Shown here: positions 43,764-53,210 of the stretch, piece by piece
Layout of the letters: every line of letters starts with the position of its first letter
Numbering within the stretch: position 1 is the first letter of the stretch
Origin: Lachnospiraceae bacterium
GTDB lineage: Bacteria > Bacillota > Clostridia > Lachnospirales > Lachnospiraceae
Length of the DNA: 64,000 nt
Direction of reading: 5' to 3'
Assembly: GCA_910575275.1 (NCBI GenBank)
Contig: CAJTEE010000002.1
Coordinates: 62,001 to 126,000 of the forward strand
Program-made: the position numbers and the translations under genes
The notes under the pieces: generated by a model
What the model was told of the DNA's origin: nothing
Databases searched by the model: none
What the model saw: the letters and a program-made list of their open reading frames with translations, nothing else

Positions 43764-45122
43764 ATGACAAATCTGGTCGTGGGGATTTCCAGATACCTGA
43801 TCATTCTTTTGATCGCGGTGTATACCTATTATAATTTCCGTTTTTTTGCGAGAAAGGATGAGGCGGGAAAAAAGCAGGCCTGCAGGCGGCAGCTTATATG
43901 CCTGTTCATGCTGCATTTCCTGGCCGGACTGGTGGTTTATGCGAATACGGAATCCGCGGAGCTTGCGGCTTTTTACGGGGCACAGGCTGCGTTTTTTGTA
44001 TGTTATATTTATCTGTACCGGGTATTTTACCGGAACTCGTCGCGGATTCTTGTCAACAATACGTGTATGCTGCTGGCAACAAGCTTTATGATTCTGACCC
44101 GCCTGAACCCGGACCGGGCCATGCGGCAGTTTTTGATCGTCGCGGTGTCTGCGGTTGTGACCTGGCCGGTTCCGTTTATCATTGGCCGCGTGTGGCAGCT
44201 TGCGAAATATCCGCTGGTATTCGGCTTTGTGGGCCTGGCTTCCCTGGCTCTTGTGCTTGCTGAGGGAAAGAGTTCGTATGGCGCGCAGCTCTCCCTGTCT
44301 GTGGTAGGGTTCTCCCTGCAGCCGTCGGAGTTCGTGAAGATCACCTTTGTCTTTTTCGTCGCGGGAATGTTTTACCGGTCCGTGAGCCTTAAAACGGTGG
44401 CCCAGACGACGGCTTTGGCGGCGGCTCATGTTCTGGTCCTGGCGGCTTCGCGTGATCTGGGAAGCGCGCTGATTTTTTTTATCGCGTATGGTATGATGCT
44501 GTTTGTGGCGACAAACGACTGGCGGCTCCTGGGGCTTGGCGCGGCGGGAGGAACGGCGGCGGCATGCATGGCTCCCCGGTTCTTTCCGCATGTACAGAGG
44601 CGCATTGCCGCCTGGAAGGATCCCTGGACGGATGTGGCGGATACCGGCTACCAGGCGGCGCAGGCATTGTTTGCGATCGGAACAGGGGGCTGGCTTGGAG
44701 CGGGACTATATGCCGGTATGCCGGAAAAAATTCCGGTTGTGGATAAGGATTTCGTGTTTGCGGCGGTCTCTGAGGAGCTGGGAGGCGTGTATGCGCTGTG
44801 CCTCCTCTTTATCTGTCTGGGCTGTTTTTTACAGTTCATGATGATCGCCATGAGTCTGCAGGCGATGTTTTATAAATTGATTGCCTTTGGCCTGGGGACC
44901 ATCTATATCACACAGGTTTTTTTGACAATTGGGGGAGTCGTCAAATTTATTCCGCTCACGGGCGTGACGCTTCCGTTTGTCAGCTATGGCGGCAGCTCGG
45001 CGATGTCCACCTTCCTGGTCTTTGGCATCATCCAGGGATTGTATATTTTGAAGCGCGGCGAGGAGGACGCACATGAAGAAAGGCAGCCAGTTGAAGAAGG
45101 CAAAACCGAATCCGAAGGCTAA
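43764..45122 (+). CDS. FtsW/RodA/SpoVE family glycosyltransferase
   Basis: A 452-aa SEDS membrane protein with about 10-12 helices. SEDS motifs are present: LSVVGFSLQPSEFVKI, AASRDLGSALIFFIAYGMML (essential Asp), VDKDFVFAAVSEELG and PFVSYGGSSAMSTFLVFG. SEDS proteins polymerise lipid II with a partner PBP. An N-terminal extension of about 130 residues precedes the SEDS core. It overlaps the PBP gene by 50 bases, so the two form one synthase pair. Confidence 0.92.
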   Translation: MTNLVVGISRYLIILLIAVYTYYNFRFFARKDEAGKKQACRRQLICLFMLHFLAGLVVYANTESAELAAFYGAQAAFFVCYIYLYRVFYRNSSRILVNNTCMLLATSFMILTRLNPDRAMRQFLIVAVSAVVTWPVPFIIGRVWQLAKYPLVFGFVGLASLALVLAEGKSSYGAQLSLSVVGFSLQPSEFVKITFVFFVAGMFYRSVSLKTVAQTTALAAAHVLVLAASRDLGSALIFFIAYGMMLFVATNDWRLLGLGAAGGTAAACMAPRFFPHVQRRIAAWKDPWTDVADTGYQAAQALFAIGTGGWLGAGLYAGMPEKIPVVDKDFVFAAVSEELGGVYALCLLFICLGCFLQFMMIAMSLQAMFYKLIAFGLGTIYITQVFLTIGGVVKFIPLTGVTLPFVSYGGSSAMSTFLVFGIIQGLYILKRGEEDAHEERQPVEEGKTESEG

Positions 45123-46518
45123 CAGGGGGATCCTTCTGTTTTCCTACGCGGTCGTGGCCCTGTTTTTATGCCTGAGTGCATACTTTGGCTATTTCCTCGA
45201 GGTGAGAAGTGAGGACGCGATCAACAACCCGTATAACGCACGGATCGCGGGCATGGAAAACCGGATGCTGCGCGGGAAGCTGCTTGCGGATGACGGAACA
45301 ATCCTGGCGCAGACGACTGTGCTTGTGGATGGGACGGAGATGCGGGAGTATCCGTACGGGGATATGTTTGCCCACGTGGTGGGCTACGCGTCTCCGGGAA
45401 AGACCGGGCTTGAGGCATCGGCAAACTTTTATCTGTTAAATTCCCATGCGAATCTTTTGGAAAAGGCTGCCAATGAACTTTCCGATCGTAAGAATGCCGG
45501 AGACAACGTGGTGACAACGCTGAATATGCGGCTGCAGACGATCGCATATGAAGCGTTAGGGAATCGGCGCGGGGCTGTGGTCGCGATGGAGCCGGATACG
45601 GGAAAGATTCTTGCGATGGTGTCGAAGCCGGCGTTTGACCCGAATGAGACGGTGGAAAAATGGGAGGAGCTGTCGGGCGGCGACAGCTCGGAGGCCAGGC
45701 TTTTAAACCGGGCGACCCAGGGGCTATATCCGCCTGGCTCCACCTTTAAGATCGTGACGGCATTGGAATATATGAGGGAGCATCAGGGGGTTTACAACGC
45801 GTACCGCTTTGACTGTGGAGGAATTTTTGCGTATGAGAACCTGAAGATCCAGTGCTACCATAAGACGGCGCACGGCGATCAGAATTTTACGGAGGCATTC
45901 GCCAATTCCTGCAACGGGGCGTTCGCCGAGCTGGGGCTTACCATGGATCTGGGAGCGCTGAAAAACCTGGCCGAGCAGCTTTTGTTTAACAGAGAGCAGC
46001 CTCTTTCGATCCCGTATGCGAAAAGCATCTATCGGATGGGGGACGATGCCGGCGAGTGGGAGATCTTTCAAACCGTGATCGGTCAGGGCTCGACGCTTAT
46101 GACGCCGATGCACAACCTGATGCTGACGGCTGCGATTGCCAACGGCGGGATCTTGATGGAGCCGTACCTGATTGATCACGTGGAAAACTCCGGGGGCCAG
46201 ATGGTCAGGCGCTTTACGCCGCGTGTATACGGGGAGCTTATGGTTGCGAACGAGGCGTCGGCGCTGACGGAGCTTCTCACTGATGTCGTGAACGAGGGGA
46301 CCGGCTCGGCGGTGAGGACGGACGCGTACCAGGCGGCCGGGAAAACCGGTTCGGCGGAGTTTGAGAGCGGAAAGGAGACGCACGCGTGGTTTGTGGGCTT
46401 TGCGCCGGTGGAAAAGCCGAGAATCGTGGTCTGCGTGATCGTGGAGGAGGGCGGAAGCGGAGGAAGCGTTGCGGCCCCGATCGCGCGGGAGCTGTTTGAT
46501 GCGTATTTGGGGGAGTAG
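45073..46518 (+). CDS. Class B penicillin-binding protein (transpeptidase), PbpA-like
   Basis: A 481-aa class B PBP. One N-terminal transmembrane segment (residues 18-40), a small dimerisation domain and a transpeptidase domain with STFK (Ser223/Lys226), SCN (Ser279/Asn281) and KTGS (424-427). It cross-links peptidoglycan outside the membrane. The coupled SEDS partner upstream, with no mreB or divisome genes nearby, resembles the RodA-PbpA pair of actinobacteria or a sporulation-type pair. Confidence 0.93.
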   Translation: MKKGSQLKKAKPNPKANRGILLFSYAVVALFLCLSAYFGYFLEVRSEDAINNPYNARIAGMENRMLRGKLLADDGTILAQTTVLVDGTEMREYPYGDMFAHVVGYASPGKTGLEASANFYLLNSHANLLEKAANELSDRKNAGDNVVTTLNMRLQTIAYEALGNRRGAVVAMEPDTGKILAMVSKPAFDPNETVEKWEELSGGDSSEARLLNRATQGLYPPGSTFKIVTALEYMREHQGVYNAYRFDCGGIFAYENLKIQCYHKTAHGDQNFTEAFANSCNGAFAELGLTMDLGALKNLAEQLLFNREQPLSIPYAKSIYRMGDDAGEWEIFQTVIGQGSTLMTPMHNLMLTAAIANGGILMEPYLIDHVENSGGQMVRRFTPRVYGELMVANEASALTELLTDVVNEGTGSAVRTDAYQAAGKTGSAEFESGKETHAWFVGFAPVEKPRIVVCVIVEEGGSGGSVAAPIARELFDAYLGE

Positions 46519-46556
46519 AGGGGAAAGAGAATCTTGTTATAGAGAAGGGAAGCAAA

Positions 46557-47723
46557 TTGAAATTTCGGGAGCTGAGGTTAAAAAACTGGAGAAATTTTGG
46601 AAATGTAAATTTTGAATTGGCAGATAGGATGTTTATAATCGGGGCAAACGCAGCAGGAAAGTCAAACCTGCTGGATGTATTCCGATTTCTAAAGGATGTA
46701 ACAAAGGATGGATTGCAAAAATCTGTTAATTCCCGGGGCGGTATTAAAAAGTTAAGATATTTAAATGCGAGAAATCAGAACTATATTGAAATTTTTGTGC
46801 GGTTGCTTGACACAGAACAGGAAGTTCCGGTCGAGTGGACCTATACACTGCAGTTTAATTCCGCAGGCGGCCGCCATGAGAGCCGGGATATTAATATTAA
46901 ATTAGAAAAAATAACCCGAAATAAAGAAGTTTTGGAGGATCGGAAATATAAGGATGGCGATTACCTGTCAAATCAATTCACATACCTGGAGCAGCCAGCG
47001 ATGAACATAAAATACAGGGCGCTTTATGAAAGCTTCAGAGGGATCTCTTATGTAAACATTATTCCGCAATTGATTCGTGAATCGGATTCCTTTATTCCTT
47101 CCGTAGCTTCGGAGGATTTTTATGGGAGAAATTTACTGGAGAGTATATCGGCGGCCCCGTCAAGAAACCGGGCAGCAAGACTGAATATCATAAATAAAAT
47201 ATTGAAGCTGGCGGTCCCGCAGTTTTCTGATCTGGAATACACACAGGATGAAAAGGGACGTCCCCATTTGCAGGTAAAATATGAACATTTCAGGCCTCAG
47301 GGGGCCTATCAGAGAGAAGATCAGTTTTCGGACGGGACATTGAGACTGCTGGGAATCATATGGGCCATTTTAGACGGCCCGGGTGTCTTGCTGTTAGAGG
47401 AGCCGGAACTGTATCTGCACTCGGAAATCGTAAAGCAGCTGCCGATGTTCATAGCGAACGCTCAAAAAAGCAAGCTTGCTAAAAACCGCCAGGTGATCAT
47501 ATCCTCCCACAGCTTTGATCTGCTTGACTCGGATACGGTCGATTTGGATGAAATCATCGAGCTTCAGCCAGGGAAGGAAGGGACGACTGTGAAAAAGGCC
47601 AGTGAAAGCGAGGCGGCAAGGGCAAAGATCGAAGCCGGATATACGCCTGCAGATGTCGTAATCCCCAGAGTCACGCCAAAAGGAATTATGGACGGGCAGT
47701 TATCCATGTTTGATTTTATGTAA
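46557..47723 (+). CDS. AAA family ATPase, OLD/RecF-like, putative defence component
   Basis: A 388-aa ABC-type ATPase with Walker A GANAAGKSN (29-37), the signature region DGTLRLLGIIWAIL and Walker B VLLLEEPELYLH, then SSHSFDLLD. It lacks a fused TOPRIM domain; the likely nuclease-like partner is the next gene. Such ATPase plus DUF4276/DUF4435-type pairs (PARIS-like, OLD-like) sense phage and trigger the effector. Start is TTG 46557 after AGAAGGGA. Neighbouring codon use is more AT-rich (about 42% GC by eye) than the flanks, a sign of transfer. Confidence 0.85.
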   Translation: MKFRELRLKNWRNFGNVNFELADRMFIIGANAAGKSNLLDVFRFLKDVTKDGLQKSVNSRGGIKKLRYLNARNQNYIEIFVRLLDTEQEVPVEWTYTLQFNSAGGRHESRDINIKLEKITRNKEVLEDRKYKDGDYLSNQFTYLEQPAMNIKYRALYESFRGISYVNIIPQLIRESDSFIPSVASEDFYGRNLLESISAAPSRNRAARLNIINKILKLAVPQFSDLEYTQDEKGRPHLQVKYEHFRPQGAYQREDQFSDGTLRLLGIIWAILDGPGVLLLEEPELYLHSEIVKQLPMFIANAQKSKLAKNRQVIISSHSFDLLDSDTVDLDEIIELQPGKEGTTVKKASESEAARAKIEAGYTPADVVIPRVTPKGIMDGQLSMFDFM

Positions 47724-47854
47724 CGGTTTAGCATGTCTGCGCAGGGGCTTCTATACTCTATTTCGGCCGTGGACAGATAAGCGCCATTGGAACTTGGCAG
47801 CTCAGTGAAGCGGGGGCATTTCCTGCGCTGCCCATAAGACAATTGGGCTGGAAG

Positions 47855-47927
47855 GCAAAAATTCCATCGTCATAGACGAGCTTTAATGGATTTTTTGCTC
47901 GTAACTGTGAGAGTGCGAAACAGTTAC
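47855..47927. repeat. Hairpin modules A-B between ATPase and partner genes
   Basis: A, 47855-47898: GCAAAAATTCCAT and ATGGATTTTTTGC pair with one mismatch. B, 47901-47927: GTAACTGT and ACAGTTAC pair perfectly. The order A-B and the sequences are those of 17100-17170. It splits a gene pair that should be coupled. Confidence 0.7.
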
Positions 47928-47951
47928 GAATTTATGTAAATGGGAGGTAAG

Positions 47952-48584
47952 ATGATCATATATATAGGAGGAGAGGATTTTGTAACAAAGGAAATAGCAA
48001 AACGTCTGATCAAATTTTGTATGCCTGAAACGGAATTGGAATTTGAGGACCTGACATTCCGAACACGTGGAACACGTGCATTGGAAACGCTCAAAACAAT
48101 GCTGAATTTTGCAAAAAATTATCCGGTTGTGAGTGTATTTGATTCCGATAATGATTGTATTATTGAGCTGTTGGAAAAATACACATATGATAAGAAAAAT
48201 GTAGACTATGCGGCGATCAATTTTGCCGTTGATGAGGCCGAGGCATGACTTTTGGCTGACAGAGACGGCTTAGCCGAATATTTTCGCATACCAGTGGAGC
48301 GGATTCCGATGAAAGGACATGGGGCTTTGGAAATTTCAAGCAGCATACCATACAAAACAAGTTTGTTTATTTTGACAGAAATTGCCCCTTTATCAAACAA
48401 TGCTTCTATTAAAAAAGCATTGGCGTTTGAACGACCCGGGAAAAAGCCTTCTACATATAATTCTATATGGAAAAAATACATTGATGAAATTTGGAATATC
48501 GAGAGCGCCTGTACCAATTCGGAAAGTCTGGAAAGAGCAGTCAAACGAATCAAGAGGATGCTTGCGGGAAAGAGAATTTTATAA
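47952..48584 (+). pseudogene. DUF4276/TOPRIM-like effector partner, interrupted by TGA
   Basis: Read through one stop, the frame gives a 210-aa protein. VVSVFDSDNDCIIELLEKY resembles the acidic TOPRIM-like strand, and DEAEA-stop-LLADRDGLAEYF matches the ExWLLAD motif of DUF4276-like proteins, where tryptophan (TGG) has become TGA at 48246-48248. ATG 47952 has GGGAGG; ATG 47940 is less likely. The 98-aa product would lack the second half. No start with a ribosome site serves the second half. Probably an inactivated effector of the ATPase pair. Confidence 0.7.
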
Positions 48585-48683
48585 TCCCCTTTTCTTTTCC
48601 CACATTCGGTGCTAAAATAAAAAAATGTACCGGGGCAGGAATTGGAGCTGCCTTTGGAAACGGATCTTGAAAGGAGAGGCCCT

Positions 48684-49700
48684 ATGAGAATTTTGGTTAC
48701 AGGAGGCGCGGGATATATCGGGAGCCATACGTGTCTGGAGCTTTTGAACCAGGGGCACGAGGTGGTCGTGTTTGACAACCTAAGCAACGCCTCAGAGGAG
48801 TCCTTAAACCGTGTGAGAAAGCTTACCGGAAAGGAAATTGTGTTTTACAAGGCGGATATGCTGGACAGAGAGGCGATGGAGGCGATCTTTGACAAGGAAA
48901 AGATTGATGCCGTCATTCATTTTGCAGGGCTTAAGGCCGTCGGAGAATCGGTGGCGAAGCCGCTGGAATATTACTACAACAATATCTCGGGGACGCTGAT
49001 CCTTTGCGATGTCATGAGAAAGCACGGCGTGAAAAAGATTATCTTCAGCTCCTCTGCGACGGTGTACGGGGATCCGGCGTTTGTACCGATCACGGAGGAT
49101 TGCCCGAAGGGACAGTGCACGAACCCCTACGGTCAGACAAAGAGCATGCTGGAGCAGATCCTGACGGATATTCAGAAGGCGGATCCGGAGTGGAACGTCA
49201 TTCTTCTGCGCTATTTCAATCCGGTCGGGGCGCATGAGAGCGGCATGATCGGGGAGGACCCGGCGGGCATCCCCAACAACCTGACGCCGTATATCACGCA
49301 GGTGGCCGTCGGGAAGCTGAAAGAGGTCGGCGTGTTCGGCGATGACTACGATACGCCGGATGGGACCGGTGTGCGGGACTACATCCATGTGATGGATCTG
49401 GCGGACGGGCATGTAAAGGCGCTTAAGAAATTCGCAGATCAGCCGGCCGTTTACATCTACAACCTGGGCACCGGCCAGGGGTACAGCGTTCTGGATATGA
49501 TTCACGCATTTTCAAAGGCAGTCGGGAAGGAAATTCCCTATGTGATTAAGCCCAGACGGCCCGGAGACATTGCGACCTGCTATTCGGACGCCGCGAAGGC
49601 GAAAAGAGAGCTTGGCTGGGAGGCAAAACGCGGCATCGACGAGATGTGTGTGGATGGCTGGCGCTGGCAGTCACAGAATCCGAACGGATACCGGGGATAA
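48684..49700 (+). CDS. galE: UDP-glucose 4-epimerase
   Basis: A 338-aa extended SDR. The NAD-binding GGAGYIGSH motif is at residues 7-15, SSSATVYG supplies the Ser/Thr, and YGQTK holds the catalytic Tyr and Lys. The C-terminal NPNGY and [13 protein letters not shown] match GalE. It interconverts UDP-glucose and UDP-galactose for surface glycans or galactose use. ATG 48684 follows AAGGAGAGG. Stands alone. Confidence 0.96.
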   Translation: MRILVTGGAGYIGSHTCLELLNQGHEVVVFDNLSNASEESLNRVRKLTGKEIVFYKADMLDREAMEAIFDKEKIDAVIHFAGLKAVGESVAKPLEYYYNNISGTLILCDVMRKHGVKKIIFSSSATVYGDPAFVPITEDCPKGQCTNPYGQTKSMLEQILTDIQKADPEWNVILLRYFNPVGAHESGMIGEDPAGIPNNLTPYITQVAVGKLKEVGVFGDDYDTPDGTGVRDYIHVMDLADGHVKALKKFADQPAVYIYNLGTGQGYSVLDMIHAFSKAVGKEIPYVIKPRRPGDIATCYSDAAKAKRELGWEAKRGIDEMCVDGWRWQSQNPNGYRG

Positions 49701-49759
49701 AACAGGAGAGAAGGATAAACGGTGAGAAATTTGAAAAAGGCGGCTACGCGAACGCCTTC

Positions 49760-50374
49760 ATGAGGCTTGCAAAGGCCTGCGGGCTGGAGGTAAGGTTCGT
49801 GATAACCGCGGATCATGCGTTCAATCAAAATATGTTTAAGAGAAACAGCACGGCCGGGGCATACTATATGCACACGACGCTGGCAGACGATCTTTCCCTG
49901 GCAGAAAAGGTGGAGAGGATCAACGAGCGGAACCGGAACAAGGGCAAGAAGATCGGCAGTGAGAACGCCAAGTATCAGGCGGCGATCGAGACGGCGTTTG
50001 CCAATGATGCGATTTTTCATATGAATAATACGCATCTTGTCGATACGATGTTAGATGGCATTACGGGCCGGATCGATCCGGGTGAGCGCAGCCAGCGGAT
50101 CGATCTGATCCTGTATACGGATGGAAAGAGTTATCGGGAGTTTTATGAGTATCAGATGAGCTATAACGGAATGCAGGATAAGCTCCACCACGTCATTGCC
50201 GAGAATCTGAGGGGCATGGAGGCTGGCGGAAAGACGATTAAGGATACGTCTTCTTGTAATTTCCGGTATTCGAAGGAGTTAGGAGAGGACGGCATGCAGA
50301 CGATCCACAGCCTGTGGACGGATGAGGCCGGGGCGGATTTTGCGATTGTGGATTGTCAGATTTATTTACAGTAG
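49760..50374 (+). CDS. Hypothetical protein, start uncertain
   Basis: A protein-like frame (RLAKACGLEVRFVITADHAF; INERNRNKGKKIGSENAKYQ; HMNNTHLVDTMLDGIT; LWTDEAGADFAIVDCQIYLQ) of about 204-220 aa that I do not recognise. Codon use is normal for the region. Sensible sequence begins before ATG 49760 (GEKFEKGGYANAF from about 49721) with no start or ribosome site, so the N-terminus may have been lost next to galE. Followed by a large terminator-like hairpin. Confidence 0.5.
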   Translation: MRLAKACGLEVRFVITADHAFNQNMFKRNSTAGAYYMHTTLADDLSLAEKVERINERNRNKGKKIGSENAKYQAAIETAFANDAIFHMNNTHLVDTMLDGITGRIDPGERSQRIDLILYTDGKSYREFYEYQMSYNGMQDKLHHVIAENLRGMEAGGKTIKDTSSCNFRYSKELGEDGMQTIHSLWTDEAGADFAIVDCQIYLQ

Positions 50375-50406
50375 CAGGAGGAGTGGCTGGCTTTAGGGAG
50401 GTGTGC

Positions 50407-50473
50407 GAGGGATCCGCCCTGCCCCGTCTGCCTGCTCCCGCGTCCGGCGGATCCTCCCTCACTCCCCTTTTTT
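50407..50473 (+). terminator. Large hairpin with T tract
   Basis: GAGGGATCCGCC (50407-50418) and GGCGGATCCTCCCTC (50446-50460) pair with a one-base bulge, followed by TTTTTT at 50468-50473. It ends the galE region. Confidence 0.6.
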
Positions 50474-50579
50474 CTGCCAGAAAACAGTGGTTGCATTTCT
50501 CCTCGAAAAGAAGTATACTAATCCCAGCATACGATACACACCACGAGGGGCAATTGTGTCCTGATCAGGAGGAATTGCA

Positions 50580-51032
50580 ATGATAGAAGCAACGAGCTGT
50601 GGCGGTGTGGTTATATTTCGAGGCAAAATCCTGGTACTTTATAAGAATTATAAAAATAAGTATGAAGGCTGGGTCCTGCCGAAGGGAACTGTGGAAGCGG
50701 GCGAAGATTATAAGGAAACAGCCCTGCGGGAAGTGAAGGAGGAGACGGGCGCAACAGCTTCGATTATCAAGTATATCGGAAAAAGTCAATACACCTTCAG
50801 TACGCCGCAGGATACGGTGGAGAAAGATGTGCACTGGTATCTGATGATGGCGGACAGTTATTACAGTAAACCACAACGAGAGGAATATTTTGTGGACTCC
50901 GGGTATTACAAATTTTATGAGGCTTATTATCTTTTGAAGTTTTCCAACGAAAAACAGATTTTAGAGAAGGCCTACAACGAATACCTTGACTTAAAGAGGA
51001 ACAATCTCTGGGGATCCAAAAAATATTTCTGA
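50580..51032 (+). CDS. NUDIX hydrolase
   Basis: A 150-aa protein with a complete Nudix box at residues 36-58 (GTVEAGEDYKETALREVKEE then TGA), matching GX5EX7REUXEEXGU. It hydrolyses a nucleoside diphosphate linked to another moiety; the VLPKGTVEAGE context is like diadenosine polyphosphate or mRNA-decapping type members. ATG follows GGAGGAATTGCA. A terminator lies 12 bp downstream. Confidence 0.93.
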   Translation: MIEATSCGGVVIFRGKILVLYKNYKNKYEGWVLPKGTVEAGEDYKETALREVKEETGATASIIKYIGKSQYTFSTPQDTVEKDVHWYLMMADSYYSKPQREEYFVDSGYYKFYEAYYLLKFSNEKQILEKAYNEYLDLKRNNLWGSKKYF

Positions 51033-51043
51033 CGAAAATGGCA

Positions 51044-51071
51044 AAAAACCCTTGGCGACAGGGGTTTTTTG
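51044..51071 (+). terminator. Terminator after the NUDIX gene
   Basis: AAAAAACCC (51044-51052) and GGGGTTTTTT (51062-51071) pair around a 9-nt loop; the T tract is part of the stem. Confidence 0.75.
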
Positions 51072-51091
51072 AATTTTAAAAGGAGATTTCT

Positions 51092-51901
51092 ATGAAAATT
51101 ATTGATGCACACCTGCATTTCTGCCCCGGATATGAACATTTTGACCTGTTGGCGAAAGCGGCAGAGCATGAGAACACGGCAGAGCACTTGGAAAAGACGT
51201 ATGAGCAGCATGAGATCGTCGGCGGAATTGTCATGGGGAACCGGGGGATGGAGCCCGAACGGCATCAGTATCCGAAGTTTCTGCGCTACTGTATCGGCGT
51301 GGACAGAAGCTATTTAAACGGTCATACGCTAGAGGAATCGTATGATTTGATTGAGGAGAATTTAAAACGTCCAGACTGTGTGGGCATAAAGCTCTATCCG
51401 GGCTATAACAGGACCTATATAACCGACGAGCCGTATGAACCTGTTTATGAGCTTGCCGCACAGTATAAAAAGCCAGTGGCCGTCCATATGGGACAGACGG
51501 CCGGATCTAAGGCATATATAAAATACAGCCACCCGCTGACCATGGATGAGGCGGCTGTCAGACATCCGGATGTGCAGTTTGTCATGTGCCATTTCGGGAA
51601 TCCCTGGCTCATGGATGCGGCGGCAGTGGTCGAGAAAAATGAAAACGTAGCGGCGGATCTTTCAGGGCTTCTGGAAGGAAAAGTCGATTTTACAGCGCTT
51701 TTAAAGAAGCAGCGGGGCTACCTGGAGATTTTGAAAAGCTGGATCGGATATTGTGACGCGCCTGAGAAATTCATGTTTGGAACGGACTGGCCTCTGGCAA
51801 ATTATGGGGATTATATTGAATTTGTAAAATGGCTGATTCCGGAAACGCAGTGGGAGCAGGTATTTTATAAAACGGCGGCGAACGTGTATCGGATAGGATG
51901 A
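51092..51901 (+). CDS. Amidohydrolase-2 family metal-dependent hydrolase
   Basis: A 269-aa TIM-barrel protein. DAHLHF gives the HxH metal motif, VAVHMGQTAGSKAYI a second His, FVMCHFGNPW a third and FGTDWPLAN the Asp. This is the amidohydrolase-2 (decarboxylase-like) family. Substrate unknown. The ribosome site AAAGGAG is next to the upstream terminator, so the gene may be read by run-through or by a promoter not seen. Confidence 0.9.
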   Translation: MKIIDAHLHFCPGYEHFDLLAKAAEHENTAEHLEKTYEQHEIVGGIVMGNRGMEPERHQYPKFLRYCIGVDRSYLNGHTLEESYDLIEENLKRPDCVGIKLYPGYNRTYITDEPYEPVYELAAQYKKPVAVHMGQTAGSKAYIKYSHPLTMDEAAVRHPDVQFVMCHFGNPWLMDAAAVVEKNENVAADLSGLLEGKVDFTALLKKQRGYLEILKSWIGYCDAPEKFMFGTDWPLANYGDYIEFVKWLIPETQWEQVFYKTAANVYRIG

Positions 51902-51953
51902 ACACTTGATACTTCAATGCGTTAAATTATTTGGAATTTAAAGTCACAAAAGA

Positions 51954-51982
51954 TTGACGCGGCAATGTTTTTGTAGTACAAT
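51954..51982 (+). promoter_or_regulatory. Sigma-A promoter of the ABC transporter operon
   Basis: TTGACG (51954-51959), a 17-bp spacer and TACAAT (51977-51982), 60 bp before the substrate-binding protein gene. No T-box or riboswitch is evident. Confidence 0.8.
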
Positions 51983-52042
51983 ACGCTTTATGGTGCGCGG
52001 CAGACTGCTGCGCCAAATTGAAAAAGCAGAGGAGATAAGAAA

Positions 52043-53107
52043 ATGAAAAAGACAAACAGGCTTATGGCGATGGCACTTGCCGGTGTAATGGCGTTTTCTT
52101 TGGCAGGCTGTTCTTCAAAACCGGCTGAGACGACCGCGGCGGCAGCTGAGACGACAGCCGCTTCAGAGACGGCTGAGGCAAAGGAAAAAGAGGAGGCGAC
52201 GACTGCAGCAGTGGCGGCGGACGGAAAGCTTTTTAAGATCGGCGTGATCCAGCTTGTGCAGCACGAGGCGCTAGACAGTGCAAACAAGGGCTTTTTTGCG
52301 GCGCTTGACGACGCCGGCATTGAATATGAGGCAGATCAGCAGAATGCCTCCGGCGAGCAGGCAAACTGTCTGACGATCGCCGAGAAGCTGGTCAATGACG
52401 GCAATGATCTGATTCTTGCGATTGCGACTCCGGCGGCGCAGGCCGTTGCGGGTGTGACCGAGGACATTCCGATTCTTCTGACGGCCGTCACGGACCCAGC
52501 GGCTTCCGGTCTGGTAAGTGACAATGCGAAACCCGGCGTGAACGTCTCCGGTACGTCCGATCTGACACCGGTCAAGGAGCAGATCGAGCTTTTGCAGCAG
52601 CTTCTTCCGGATGCAAAGCACATCGGCCTTCTGTACTGCTCGGCAGAGTCCAATTCCGAGTTGCAGATTGCGATGGCCAAGGAGGCCTGCGATGCGGCCG
52701 GCATCACCTATGAGGAGTACACGGTGCCGAGCTCCAACGAGATCCAGAGTGTTGTGGAGTCCATGGTAGGAAAGGTCGATGCAATCTATACACCGACCGA
52801 TAACACGATGGCGGCCGGCATGGCGACCGTTGCGATGGTTGCGAACGACAACAAGATTCCGACGATCTGCGGCGAGGCCGGAATGGTGAATGCAGGAGGC
52901 TTTGTGACTTACGGTATTGATTACTATCAGCTTGGCTACCTGGCAGGTGAGCAGGCGATCGACATTCTGGTAAACGGTGCAGACATTAAGGAAATCCCGA
53001 TCGGTTATCTTCCGGCGGAGCGCTGTGAACTGACTGTAAACAAGACGACGGCGGATATTCTGGGAATTGATATTTCCGGTCTTGAGAACGCAGTCGTTGT
53101 AGAGTAG
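52043..53107 (+). CDS. ABC transporter substrate-binding lipoprotein, TrpX-like
   Basis: A 354-aa protein with a lipoprotein signal ending at LAGCSS (Cys about residue 23), an Ala/Thr/Glu linker and a periplasmic-binding fold of the PF04392 family (GVIQLVQHEALDSANKGFFA; PILLTAVTDPAASGLV; YTPTDNTMAAG). Family members bind aromatic amino acids, for example TrpX in streptococci. It is first in a three-gene importer operon. Confidence 0.93.
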   Translation: MKKTNRLMAMALAGVMAFSLAGCSSKPAETTAAAAETTAASETAEAKEKEEATTAAVAADGKLFKIGVIQLVQHEALDSANKGFFAALDDAGIEYEADQQNASGEQANCLTIAEKLVNDGNDLILAIATPAAQAVAGVTEDIPILLTAVTDPAASGLVSDNAKPGVNVSGTSDLTPVKEQIELLQQLLPDAKHIGLLYCSAESNSELQIAMAKEACDAAGITYEEYTVPSSNEIQSVVESMVGKVDAIYTPTDNTMAAGMATVAMVANDNKIPTICGEAGMVNAGGFVTYGIDYYQLGYLAGEQAIDILVNGADIKEIPIGYLPAERCELTVNKTTADILGIDISGLENAVVVE

Positions 53108-53210
53108 AGATAACGGCTTTTGCGGCCCGGCGTATTTACCGCGCCGGCCGCAAAAAGAATGAAATATGGGATAAGGCTTTGGCTGTATCTTGAAGTATGG
53201 AGGAGAAGGT

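Noticed and set aside
47724-47850. Minus-strand frame (GQRRKCPRFTELPSSNGAY) as a gene
   Set aside because: It continues as the antisense of the ATPase gene and lacks a ribosome site; the segment may be another intergenic repeat but no second copy is in the window.
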